This document shows, piece by piece, positions 17,922 to 26,237 of a DNA stretch of 64,000 nt. A program made the position numbers and the translations under genes. Each line of letters begins with the position of its first letter. Positions within the stretch are counted from its first letter, which is position 1. The notes beneath the pieces were generated by a model, which was not told where the DNA came from, did not search any database, and saw only the letters and a program-made list of their open reading frames with translations. The DNA comes from Qipengyuania atrilutea (GTDB lineage Bacteria; Pseudomonadota; Alphaproteobacteria; Sphingomonadales; Sphingomonadaceae), in assembly GCF_013370205.1 (NCBI RefSeq), contig NZ_JABWGV010000001.1, positions 124,001 to 188,000 of the forward strand, written 5' to 3'.

Positions 17922-18896
17922 ATGCTCGAACAAATCCTAGCCAGCGACATCCTGCGGCTCGCACTGCTGATCGGCCTCTTTACGGTCGTCGCGGCGGCCA
18001 GTTTCATCCTCATTTCCTACGTCAACCGGCGGTCGCATCTGCGCGGTGAGCTTCAGGGCATTCGCGACAGTCAGGCGAGCATATCGTTCGCCCCGCAGAC
18101 CATGAAGGAGAAGAAGGCAAGCGCCTGGACAGCAATCGTCGAGGCGGTCGAGAAAACCGGGTTGCAACTCGGAGATACGAAGGATCAGAGGCTGCGCGAG
18201 CGCCTGGTTGCTGCCGGTTATGCGTCACCCGCGGCGCCGCGTATCTACACCCTGATCCGGCTTTCGCTCGTCTTCATCCTGCCGGGTCTGTTCCTTCTAC
18301 TTACCTTGTCGATGGCGGAGCCGCCGGGTTTTCTCTCGCTTTACGTATTCGGCTCGCTGCTCGGTCTCATCGGCTTATTCCTGCCGTCGTTGCTCATCAC
18401 GGCCAAGGCCGATCGCCGGCGCGAGCAGATCGTCAATGGTTTTCCTGATGCGCTCGACTTGATGCTGGTCTGTATGGAGGCTGGCTTGGGGGTGGAGTCC
18501 GCGCTGGACCGCGTCGCGCGCGAAATGGCGTCGTCGCATCCGCTCGTCGCAGCCCTTCTTGGAACAGCAGTGCTGCAATTGCGGGCCGGTGCAACCCGCG
18601 AAGAAGCGTTCCGGCGAATGGCCGACGCGGCCGGCGTAGACGAAATCCGAAGCTTCACGACGCTGCTGGTGCAGTCGGATAAATTGGGAACCTCCGTCAG
18701 TTCGACACTGCGCGTCTACGCAGAGGAAATGCGTGAGAAGCGCCGAATGCGTGCCGAGGAAAAAGCGCACCGCCTTCCGGTTCTTATTTCCATTCCGCTG
18801 GTCGTTTTCATGCTGCCGACCATGATCGGCGTAATCATGCTGCCCGCCGCGATCCGCATGGTTCGCGACGTATTCCCACTAATGACAGGAGGTTAG
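17922..18896 (+). CDS. tadC: Tad pilus inner-membrane platform protein TadC
   Basis: A 324-residue partner of TadB with the same T2SSF architecture. It has an N-terminal helix (about 10-30), two adjacent helices (about 105-155), the F domain (NGFPDALDLMLVCMEAGLGVE, then FTTLLVQSDKLGTSVSSTL) and C-terminal helices (LISIPLVVFMLPTMIGV). Length and position are as expected. The next gene, tadD, starts 3 bp after the stop. Confidence 0.94.
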   Translation: MLEQILASDILRLALLIGLFTVVAAASFILISYVNRRSHLRGELQGIRDSQASISFAPQTMKEKKASAWTAIVEAVEKTGLQLGDTKDQRLRERLVAAGYASPAAPRIYTLIRLSLVFILPGLFLLLTLSMAEPPGFLSLYVFGSLLGLIGLFLPSLLITAKADRRREQIVNGFPDALDLMLVCMEAGLGVESALDRVAREMASSHPLVAALLGTAVLQLRAGATREEAFRRMADAAGVDEIRSFTTLLVQSDKLGTSVSSTLRVYAEEMREKRRMRAEEKAHRLPVLISIPLVVFMLPTMIGVIMLPAAIRMVRDVFPLMTGG

Positions 18897-18899
18897 GAC

Positions 18900-19661
18900 A
18901 TGAAGCTGTTTCAAGCCATGCCGCTCGCGCTTACGGTTGTTGCCCTTGGCGGCTGTCAGGTATTTTCCGGCAATCAGTCTTCGTCCCTGCGCAGCAGTGT
19001 CGCGCAGCCTGACGTCTCGAGCTATTTTGCACAGCTCCTTCAGGAGGGCCGCATGCACCTTCGCGCGAACCGTCCGGGAGCGGCAATTACCGCGTTTCGC
19101 CGCGCCTCCTACGATCCGGCATCTACGGCGGAAGCTTATAACGGTCTCGCCATCGCATATGATCGCCTCGGTCGGCACGACGTTGCCGAGCAGTTTTTCG
19201 CGCGCGCGGTAGAGGCGGACCCGACTGATGAACGCTTCGCGCGCAACGCATCGCGGTTTGAAACGGTGATGTTGGCGCGGCAGGAGAGAGAAGCGAATGC
19301 GCAGCTTGCAAAGGCGGAGAGTGAACGTGAAAGCGCGCGCGCAGAGCAAGAGTATGGTCCCGCGTCCCGCATGCAGCGTGTATCTACCCGAGAGGTGCAT
19401 ATCGCTGCGCGCAGTGAGGCGGTAGTCGCAGAAGAGCGTGCTTCCAACAATATCCGCACATTCGACACAAGAACGGCTTCGGGCGGCTACCCGCTAAGAC
19501 TAGCGCTATCCTCCGACAGAAAATCGGTCGAGTTGACTTCGGAACGTCCGGTACAGGCTGGTCCGAGAGGAAGGAATACGCTGGACGTTCGCGCAAGCGG
19601 GGAGATCGTGCGTCGGGCTACTCCGGTCTATCCCATTCGCGTTGCGCTGCGCTCAGACTAA
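18900..19661 (+). CDS. tadD: TadD-like TPR lipoprotein
   Basis: A 253-residue lipoprotein: a hydrophobic signal then ALGGC with Cys19 as lipidation site. Residues about 42-112 hold two or three tetratricopeptide repeats (LLQEGRMHLRANRPGAAITA; AEAYNGLAIAYDRLGRHDVA). In other Tad systems TadD helps secretin assembly or stability. A charged coiled-coil-like stretch (about 125-155) follows. The C-terminal part is unusual: YPLRLALSSD at 197-206 recurs as YPIRVALRSD at 244-253, the very end of the protein. A ribosome site (AGGAGG) lies in the tadC stop region. Confidence 0.85.
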   Translation: MKLFQAMPLALTVVALGGCQVFSGNQSSSLRSSVAQPDVSSYFAQLLQEGRMHLRANRPGAAITAFRRASYDPASTAEAYNGLAIAYDRLGRHDVAEQFFARAVEADPTDERFARNASRFETVMLARQEREANAQLAKAESERESARAEQEYGPASRMQRVSTREVHIAARSEAVVAEERASNNIRTFDTRTASGGYPLRLALSSDRKSVELTSERPVQAGPRGRNTLDVRASGEIVRRATPVYPIRVALRSD

Positions 19662-19667
19662 ACGGTC

Positions 19668-20108
19668 GTGCCTGAAATAATCTTCTGGCTATTCATAGCC
19701 TCCGTAGTGGCTGCGGCGGGCTATGATCTCGTACGCCGGGTCATTCCCAACTGGTTGAACCTGATCGTTCTGGTCACCGGAGCGGTCTGGGCGTTCTACG
19801 ATCCAAACGCTGGCGATGCGTGGTCACACATCGCGCATTTCGCCATCGCGCTTGTCGCCGGCATGTTGCTGTTCAAATTCGGCGCCTGGGGCGGGGGGGA
19901 CGGCAAGCTTTACGCGGCTTGCGCGGTGTCGCTGCCCCTTCAAGCGGCCCCGTTGTTCGCTTTGACGACCGCGGTGGCAGGTGTTCTGCTGGTTGTTGCT
20001 TTCGGGATCGTACGAAGGGTCTCGAAGATGTCCTCTTCGCTAAGCGCACTGCCTTACGGTGTCGCAATTGCCGTCGGCGCAATCTGCACGCATTTAATCT
20101 TCGCTTGA
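19668..20108 (+). CDS. cpaA: Prepilin peptidase CpaA (A24 family)
   Basis: A 146-residue inner-membrane aspartic peptidase that removes the leader from Flp pilin and the TadE pseudopilins. The two catalytic aspartates are Asp20 (AAGYDLVRRVIPN) and Asp78 in the GGGD motif (GAWGGGDGKL). About four to five hydrophobic helices are present. Like other CpaA/TadV proteins it lacks the N-terminal methyltransferase domain of long prepilin peptidases. The start is GTG at 19668, 6 bp after tadD. Its 3' end overlaps the convergent hydroxylase gene by 15 bp. Confidence 0.92.
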   Translation: MPEIIFWLFIASVVAAAGYDLVRRVIPNWLNLIVLVTGAVWAFYDPNAGDAWSHIAHFAIALVAGMLLFKFGAWGGGDGKLYAACAVSLPLQAAPLFALTTAVAGVLLVVAFGIVRRVSKMSSSLSALPYGVAIAVGAICTHLIFA

Positions 20109-20930
20109 TCCGGAAACCCGGTCGTCCGAGTCATTCGAGCGGAAGGGAATGAGCAGGCTTTGCAAAAGGCTTTGCGGCCGTTCGTCCTGAAAGGTTTCGA
20201 GACCGATCGTCATGCCGCGGTGGCCATGTTCCGGTTCCTCGCGGTAGGTGCCGAACAGCCGGTCCCAGAGCGACGTAGAAAAACCGAAATTGCTGTCTGT
20301 TTCGCGCCTGATCACCGAATGGTGGATCCGGTGCATGTCCGGCGTAACCAGAACAAGCCTTAGTACCTTGTCCATACGCAGCGGCAAGCGGACGTTGGCA
20401 TGGCTGAACATCGATCCGGCATTCAGCAACAGCTCGAATACAAACACCGCAGCCACCGGTGCGCCCAGCGCCGCCACGAGCGCGAGTTTCCAGATCATTG
20501 ACCCGATGATTTCCAGTGGGTGAAAACGAAATCCGCTCGTCACGTCGAGATCGCGGTCGACGTGGTGCACCTTGTGCAGTCGCCACAGAAAAGGGATGCG
20601 GTGCGTTGCCACGTGTTGCCAGTAGATCGCCATGTCGAGCAGCACGAGGGAGACCAGGAATTCCGCCCAGCCGGGCCAAGCGATCGCATTGAACAGGCCC
20701 CAGCCGCGCTGTTCGGCCAAGACAGCCATGCCGAGCGCGAGAACCGGCAAGAGCAATCGCAGCAGTGCCGTATCGATCGCTATTAGCGCAGTGTTCGTCA
20801 CCCATCGCGCGCGCCGCGGCATCGCACGTTGGCGGCGCGGGAATAGCGCCTCCGCAATCCCGAGGACGAGCAGGACCGTAGCGAAAATGCTCAAGCGCAG
20901 GATGCCGTCGTCGGAGAGTGCGTTGTCCAC
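20094..20930 (-). CDS. Fatty acid hydroxylase / sterol desaturase family membrane protein
   Basis: A 278-residue integral membrane di-iron oxygenase. Histidine clusters that bind the metal are clear: HVATH, then LHKVHHVD, a distal His in FRFHPLE, and HRIHHSV. Four or so hydrophobic helices lie between about 10 and 160. The family uses oxygen to hydroxylate or desaturate lipids, sterols or carotenoids, and bacterial members often modify membrane lipids. The substrate cannot be told from sequence. It is convergent with cpaA (15-bp overlap) and is followed upstream, on the same strand, by the flavin reductase fusion gene 51 bp away, which could supply reducing equivalents (inference). Confidence 0.85.
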   Translation of the reverse strand: MDNALSDDGILRLSIFATVLLVLGIAEALFPRRQRAMPRRARWVTNTALIAIDTALLRLLLPVLALGMAVLAEQRGWGLFNAIAWPGWAEFLVSLVLLDMAIYWQHVATHRIPFLWRLHKVHHVDRDLDVTSGFRFHPLEIIGSMIWKLALVAALGAPVAAVFVFELLLNAGSMFSHANVRLPLRMDKVLRLVLVTPDMHRIHHSVIRRETDSNFGFSTSLWDRLFGTYREEPEHGHRGMTIGLETFQDERPQSLLQSLLIPFRSNDSDDRVSGSSED

Positions 20931-20981
20931 TCCCGCTATCTACCGCCCCGCATCATCGGAGCAAAGCAGTTCGTCCGTGGC

Positions 20982-21992
20982 CTAGGCGAAGTGCAGGCGC
21001 CGATACTTGCCGCGGAAATACAGCAGCGGGTCGCGCTGCGGGGCGTACCGCACGCGCTCCACTTCCCCGACCAGGATGACGTGATCACCGCCGTCGTACT
21101 CGGCGTATTTGCGGCATTCGAAACTGGCGAGGGCATTAGCAAGGATCGGCACGCCGCGGTCCCATAGTTCGAACTCGGTCTCGGCGAAGCGGTCCTCCCC
21201 TTTCGCTGCGAACAGGTTGGAGACGCCCTGTTGCCCGATATGGAGGACGTTGACCGCAAAGAACTCCGCCTTTTCCAGCACCGGCATCGAACCGGCACTG
21301 CGCGCCGGGCATACCAGCAGAAGCGGGGGTTCGAGGCTTACGGAGGTGAAGCTGTTGGCGGTGAGGCCGATATGCCTTCCGTCTGGCGCGGTCGCCGTCA
21401 CGATTGTCACGCCGGTCGCGAAGGTGCCTAGCGCATCGCGCAGCGTTCGCGGATCGGAACCGGCGACATACTCGGTCGCGGTGCGCGGCGCGCGGCGTTC
21501 GAGAAAGTCGATGAGACAGGCATGGAAGGCGTCGCGTCTGTCGGGTACTTCGGGCGAGGGTGCTGCCGCACTGCACTCTATATGCTGCGTTTCCCGCGCT
21601 GCCGGAAAGAAGTCTTCGCCATGCGCAAGAAGCAGGATGGGGCACCCCGTTTCTGCGATAGCCGCCGCCGCTCGCTCGGCGAGGTCGGCGGAAGCAGCGC
21701 TCGTGCTTCCCCCGCCGGGAATTGTTTCGACGAGCGCAAGTCCGCTGGCGAGGTCCGGACCGCCTTCGCCGAGTGCCACAGCTGCGATGTAGGCGGCTGA
21801 GCCATTGGCGATGATGACCGGCCGCGACGACAGCTGGTGCAGCACAGCGTGCAGGTCGGAAACGAGCGCGTCCGTGCCGAATGTGTCCGCGCCGCGTCTC
21901 CACTCGAGCACGATGCTATTGCGTCCGGCATCGCTGAGGGCGGCGGCAACCGAAGCCCATGCTTCGCCAGAGGCGCCGAGGTCGGGCAGCAA
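20982..21992 (-). CDS. Alpha/beta-hydrolase-like domain fused to a flavin reductase domain
   Basis: The C-terminal half (about 165-336) is a flavin reductase of the HpaC/DIM6-NTAB type (LRDALGTFATGVTIVT, LTANSFTSVSLEPPLLLVC, FAVNVL, HVILVGEVERV), which reduces FMN or FAD with NAD(P)H. The N-terminal half resembles an alpha/beta hydrolase (LLPDLGASGEAW, IANGSAAYIAA, CPILLLAHGED). The annotated start is TTG at 21992, in the middle of the first hydrolase strand. The same frame upstream encodes a plausible beginning of the fold (RQFTGFDGSPLL) back to about 22079, but contains no ATG, GTG or TTG. An AGGGAG sequence sits upstream of two ATC codons near 22074-22079. The true start is therefore unresolved. 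Confidence 0.78.
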   Translation of the reverse strand: MLPDLGASGEAWASVAAALSDAGRNSIVLEWRRGADTFGTDALVSDLHAVLHQLSSRPVIIANGSAAYIAAVALGEGGPDLASGLALVETIPGGGSTSAASADLAERAAAAIAETGCPILLLAHGEDFFPAARETQHIECSAAAPSPEVPDRRDAFHACLIDFLERRAPRTATEYVAGSDPRTLRDALGTFATGVTIVTATAPDGRHIGLTANSFTSVSLEPPLLLVCPARSAGSMPVLEKAEFFAVNVLHIGQQGVSNLFAAKGEDRFAETEFELWDRGVPILANALASFECRKYAEYDGGDHVILVGEVERVRYAPQRDPLLYFRGKYRRLHFA

Positions 21993-22224
21993 CAGGACGG
22001 TGGGAGCATGGCGGGACCCGCTCTCCTGCGCCAGAAGCGGCGAACCGTCGAAACCGGTGAATTGACGCGCGGCGATGATAGGCTCCCTTCGGATCGTTTT
22101 CGCTGCCTAACGGGGCAGGGGATGTAAGGCAATCGCGCCGCCAACGCATTTTGTGCGGTTGACGGCTCCGAACGTGCGGTTCTAAACCGGAGATAAGTTG
22201 CAATTAAAAATGTAAGAGGGTGCG

Positions 22225-22986
22225 ATGTCTGAGGAAATAACGGTCAGCCAGGAAAACGGCGTACTCATTATGACGATCGACCGGCCGGAAGCGAAGAACG
22301 CGATGAACAAGGCTGCGGCCGAAGCGATTGCCGCGGCACTCGATAAGCTCGACAGCGACGACGACTTGCGCGTCGGCATTCTGACCGGCGCTGGCGGCAC
22401 CTTTTGCTCGGGCATGGATCTAAAAGGCTTTCTTCGCGGCGAGAGCCCCATCATCGAGGGGCGGGGTTTCGGCGGCCTAGTCCAGGCTCCCCCCAAAAAG
22501 CCGCTGATCGCAGCCGTCGAAGGCTATGCGCTTGCTGGCGGGCTTGAACTGATGATCGCCTGCGATCTGGTGGTCGCAAACGAAGACGCACAATTCGGCA
22601 TTCCCGAAGTGAAGCGCGGCCTCGTGGCGGCGGCGGGCGGCGTGATGATGCTGCCCGACCAGATCCCCGAACGGATCGCCATGGAACTGGCGTTGAGCGG
22701 CGAGTTCATCGGTGCCGCGCGCGCCTACGAACTCGGTCTTATCAATCGGGTCGTTTCCGGCTCGGCATTGGACGGGGCGAAGGAAATGGCAGCCAAGATC
22801 GCGGCGAACGGGCCCTTGGCGGTGTGTGTCTCCAAGCAAATCGTGAAGGAATCGCGCGGTTGGTCGATGGAGGAGCGCTACGAGAAGCAGGCTCAGCTCA
22901 TCGGTCCGGTTTTCGTGAGCGAGGACGCGCGCGAAGGGGCCGCGGCTTTCGCCGAGAAGCGCAAGCCGAACTGGAAGGGGAAATAA
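22225..22986 (+). CDS. Enoyl-CoA hydratase/isomerase (crotonase family)
   Basis: A 253-residue crotonase-fold enzyme acting on acyl-CoA in the cytoplasm. RPEAKNAMN and GGTFCSGMDLKGF form the CoA pocket, and AVEGYALAGGLELMIACDLVVA contains the oxyanion-hole glycines. At the usual catalytic positions, FGIPEVKRGLVAAAGG has Glu at the second acid site. Length is normal. The start has an AAGAGGG ribosome site. The acyl-CoA dehydrogenase follows after 2 bp, so the pair probably performs consecutive beta-oxidation steps on the same substrate class. Confidence 0.92.
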   Translation: MSEEITVSQENGVLIMTIDRPEAKNAMNKAAAEAIAAALDKLDSDDDLRVGILTGAGGTFCSGMDLKGFLRGESPIIEGRGFGGLVQAPPKKPLIAAVEGYALAGGLELMIACDLVVANEDAQFGIPEVKRGLVAAAGGVMMLPDQIPERIAMELALSGEFIGAARAYELGLINRVVSGSALDGAKEMAAKIAANGPLAVCVSKQIVKESRGWSMEERYEKQAQLIGPVFVSEDAREGAAAFAEKRKPNWKGK

Positions 22987-22988
22987 CC

Positions 22989-24152
22989 ATGCCCGTTATC
23001 GATGTACCCGAGCCGGAATACATGCAGGACGAGGAGATCGCGATCTTCTCCGACGCCGTAGGCAAGTTCTACGAGAAGCACGCGCCGGAAAAGCGCGTTC
23101 TCAAGTGGCGCGAGGACGGCCAGGTCGAGCGCGAGTTCTGGAACGAAGCGGGAGAGGCCGGACTGCTCGGCGCGTCCGTTCCCGAAGAATACGGCGGTCA
23201 CGGCGGCGATTTCCGTCATGAGATGGTGGTTATCGACCAGCAAGGGAAACACGGCGTCGAAGGTTTTTCCGCCAGCCTCCACAACACGGTGATCCTTCCC
23301 TATTTGGTCCGCCACGGGACGGAAGAGCAGAAGAAGAAGTACCTTCCCAAACTGGTGTCCGGCGAACTCGTCAGCGCGATCGCCATGACGGAGCCGGGTG
23401 TGGGGTCCGACCTGCAAAGCATCACAACGACCGCGCTGAAGGACGGCAATGGCTACCGGATCAACGGCGCTAAGACTTATATCAGCAACGGACAGATCGC
23501 GGATTTCGTCATCGTCGTGGCCAAGACCGATCCTAAGGAGCGGGCCAAGGGTATCTCGCTGATGCTGCTGGAGACCGAGGGGGCGGACGGGTTCCAGCGC
23601 GGCAAGAAGCTCGACAAGGTCGGACTGGACGCGCAGGACACCAGCGAATTGTTCTTCGATGACGTGTTCGTCCCGGCGGAGAACGTGCTCGGCGGGGAAG
23701 AAGGCAAGGGCTTCTACCAGCTCATGGGAGAATTGCCTCAGGAACGCCTCATCATCGCAATGGGCGGTATGACCGTTATCGAGCGCGCGCTCGAAGAGAC
23801 CGTGAAGTTCACTAAGGAGCGCAAAGCGTTCGGTCAGACGATCTGGGACTTTCAGAATACGCAGTTTACGCTCGCCGATCTGAAGGCGCGCGGCACGGCA
23901 GCGAAGATCTTCGTGAACGATTGCATCGCCAAGCACTTGAAAGGCGAACTGGACGTGCCGACTGCCTGCATGGCCAAGTACTGGATCACCGAATTGCAGG
24001 GCGAGGTCGTGGACAAGTGCCTGCAACTGCATGGCGGGGCGGGCTATATCAACGATTACCCGATCGCTCGCATGTTCCGCGACAGCAGGATCAGCCGGAT
24101 ATTCGGCGGCAGCAACGAGATCATGAAGATGGTGATCGCGCGGTCCATGTAG
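22989..24152 (+). CDS. Acyl-CoA dehydrogenase
   Basis: A 387-residue flavoprotein that introduces the alpha-beta double bond in acyl-CoA and passes electrons to ETF. All three domains are visible: the N-terminal helices (EEYGGHGGDFRHEMV), the middle beta domain with AMTEPGVGSDL and NGAKTYISNGQIADF, and the C-terminal helices with ERKAFGQTIWDFQ, QLHGGAGYINDYP and the terminal IFGGSNEIMKMVIARSM. The pattern is closest to the long-chain/isovaleryl subgroup. The ATG at 22989 is 2 bp after the hydratase stop, although the frame is open further upstream. Confidence 0.93.
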   Translation: MPVIDVPEPEYMQDEEIAIFSDAVGKFYEKHAPEKRVLKWREDGQVEREFWNEAGEAGLLGASVPEEYGGHGGDFRHEMVVIDQQGKHGVEGFSASLHNTVILPYLVRHGTEEQKKKYLPKLVSGELVSAIAMTEPGVGSDLQSITTTALKDGNGYRINGAKTYISNGQIADFVIVVAKTDPKERAKGISLMLLETEGADGFQRGKKLDKVGLDAQDTSELFFDDVFVPAENVLGGEEGKGFYQLMGELPQERLIIAMGGMTVIERALEETVKFTKERKAFGQTIWDFQNTQFTLADLKARGTAAKIFVNDCIAKHLKGELDVPTACMAKYWITELQGEVVDKCLQLHGGAGYINDYPIARMFRDSRISRIFGGSNEIMKMVIARSM

Positions 24153-24187
24153 TTCTATCCGCGCGCATGCTCGGTTAGAGGTCGCGG

Positions 24188-25555
24188 ATGGACGGGGCAG
24201 CACAGCAGGATACGGAGCGATGGCGAGGTCGGATCGTGGCGATCTACCTGTTCGGCGCACTGCTTCTCGGCGGAGGTGGGACACCGAACCCGGAAACCGA
24301 GATGGCGCTCCAATTGCTGGCAGTGGCCGCCTTGACGGGGTGGATCTTCGCTGCGCCCCGCTGGTATGCCGAGATGCCGCGGGCGGCCATTGCCCTAGCT
24401 GGCATCGTCCTGCTTCTGCCCTTGCTGCAACTGATGCCGCTGCCGCCGGAGCTGTGGCAGGCCATGCCGGGACGAGAGCGCGTGGAAGACGTTCTCGCGC
24501 TTAAAAACGCTGATCAAAGCTGGCTCGCATGGACCGTTTCGCCGCCAAGAACATTGGCAAGCTTTGTGGCGATCATTCCGCCGGTACTATTGATGCTGGC
24601 TACCTCGACTTTGACCCGCAATAGCGTGCCGGTCTTACTTGGGGCAATTGTTGCCGCCGCGTTACTCGGCGCGTTGCTCGGTGCGGCGCAACTTGCCGGT
24701 GGACACGGAGCGTTTCGCATATACGCGGAAACGCACGACGAGTGGGTCACCGGGTTCTTCGCCAATCGCAATGCGTCGGTCGATCTGTTCCTGGTCGGGG
24801 GCATGGCGATTGCGGCGCTTTACGCTTACGTGGAGCGTACGATACCGAGAAGTGTTTTCATGGCAGGCGCGGGCGTGCTGGCGCTCGCCGCGCTGTTGAC
24901 CGGATCGCGTGCCGGTATCGCGCTTATCCCCGTCGCATGCATCGCCGTCTGGCTGATGCTGCGAATTGATAACGGCCAAGGGGCGATCAATCGGCGGCGC
25001 GTCGGCTGGTACGGTCTGGCGGCGGTATTTGCTGCGTCACTGCTCGCGCTCAGGGCTACCGGTAGCAACAGGCTCGCGAGTATCGGGGCGCGGTTCGCCA
25101 GCGACGATATTGGCCGCGCCGACATCTGGCGCGACACATGGACGGCAATCGCCGCGCACTGGCCGTGGGGCAGCGGGATAGGCACGTTCGCGATGGCAGT
25201 ATTGCCTCACGAGCGACTGGATGCGCTCGATCCGAGCTTGCCCAATCGGGCCCATAGCGAATTGCTGGAGTTTTTCTTGGAAGCCGGCATTTTCGCGCCG
25301 CTGATTCTCGCCGCGATCGGTACTATCCTCGTTCGTTCCGCGCTGCGTGCGTGGCAATGTCCTGCCGAGCGCGATGTAATCATCTTCGCGAGTGCGACAT
25401 TACTGTTGATGACGCTGCACGGCCTCGTTGATTATCCATTTCGGACCATGGCACTATCGAGTCTTGCCGGGGTTGCAGCGGGTTTGCTCTTGCGAAGTGC
25501 GCGCGGTCCACAAGACGAAAGCAAAACGCATGCTCGCAGCGAAGAGATCGGTTGA
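24188..25555 (+). CDS. O-antigen ligase/polymerase family membrane protein
   Basis: A 455-residue integral membrane protein with about ten to twelve hydrophobic helices and a Wzy_C-type motif in a periplasmic loop (PNRAHSELLEFFLEAGIFAP). Proteins of this family polymerise or ligate polysaccharide repeat units at the periplasmic face. The following genes encode the export lipoprotein and tyrosine autokinase, so a role as exopolysaccharide polymerase is more likely than lipopolysaccharide ligase. The 3' end overlaps the next gene by 26 bp. Confidence 0.88.
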   Translation: MDGAAQQDTERWRGRIVAIYLFGALLLGGGGTPNPETEMALQLLAVAALTGWIFAAPRWYAEMPRAAIALAGIVLLLPLLQLMPLPPELWQAMPGRERVEDVLALKNADQSWLAWTVSPPRTLASFVAIIPPVLLMLATSTLTRNSVPVLLGAIVAAALLGALLGAAQLAGGHGAFRIYAETHDEWVTGFFANRNASVDLFLVGGMAIAALYAYVERTIPRSVFMAGAGVLALAALLTGSRAGIALIPVACIAVWLMLRIDNGQGAINRRRVGWYGLAAVFAASLLALRATGSNRLASIGARFASDDIGRADIWRDTWTAIAAHWPWGSGIGTFAMAVLPHERLDALDPSLPNRAHSELLEFFLEAGIFAPLILAAIGTILVRSALRAWQCPAERDVIIFASATLLLMTLHGLVDYPFRTMALSSLAGVAAGLLLRSARGPQDESKTHARSEEIG

Positions 25556-26237
25556 ACGAGGGCTCGGTGCAATATTGGTTCTGGCCGTTCTCGGCGGCTG
25601 TGCGTCCGATACCGTGCCGGTCGGGCCGGACGGGGCGGAGGCTTACCGCGTCCTGACGCCTGCTGCGATGTCCGCAGCGCCGCAAATCTACACACTCCGA
25701 CCCGGCGATGTGGTCAGCGTAAATGTCTTCGGTGAACCGGAATTGTCGTCCGAAGAGATTACGCTCGACAATGCGGGCAATATCGCGATGCCGCTCATCG
25801 GCCATGTCGAGGCATCGGGGCTTGCCGCAGCCGAACTCGCCGCGAAGATCGAGACGGCATACGGCGCACGATTCCTGCGCAATCCGCAGGTTTCGGTCAC
25901 GGTACGCCAGTCACGCGCCGCTACCGTAACGGTCGAAGGCGAGGTCGAGCAGCCGGGCAGCTTCGCTTACGAGCCGGGCAGCACCTTGCTGATCGCTTTG
26001 GCGCAGGCGCGCAGTCCGACGGAGACGGCAGCGCTCAAGAACGTGCTCGTCTTTCGCACGGTCGACGGCGAGCGAATGGGCGGGCGCTTCGACGTCGAGG
26101 CGATCCGGGCCGGACGAATGCCCGATCTTGCTCTCGTACCCGGCGACGTGATCGTCGTTGGGCACAGCGCTCGCCGGGCGGCAATGAACAATGTGCTGCG
26201 TTATGTACCCCTGCTCGGAGTGTTTCGTCCGATATGA
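25530..26237 (+). CDS. Polysaccharide export lipoprotein (Wza/BexD family)
   Basis: A 235-residue outer-membrane export protein. The lipoprotein signal ends VLGGC (Cys24). The polysaccharide export domain follows (LRPGDVVSVNVFGEPELSSEEITLDNAG is its core, here read in two halves), then a SLBB domain (VTVEGEVEQPGSFAYEPGSTLL). The start at 25530 lies inside the polymerase gene and gives a proper signal peptide; the frame is open further to 25428. It overlaps the autokinase gene by 4 bp, so export channel and kinase are translationally coupled as in Wza-Wzc systems. Confidence 0.92.
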   Translation: MLAAKRSVERGLGAILVLAVLGGCASDTVPVGPDGAEAYRVLTPAAMSAAPQIYTLRPGDVVSVNVFGEPELSSEEITLDNAGNIAMPLIGHVEASGLAAAELAAKIETAYGARFLRNPQVSVTVRQSRAATVTVEGEVEQPGSFAYEPGSTLLIALAQARSPTETAALKNVLVFRTVDGERMGGRFDVEAIRAGRMPDLALVPGDVIVVGHSARRAAMNNVLRYVPLLGVFRPI

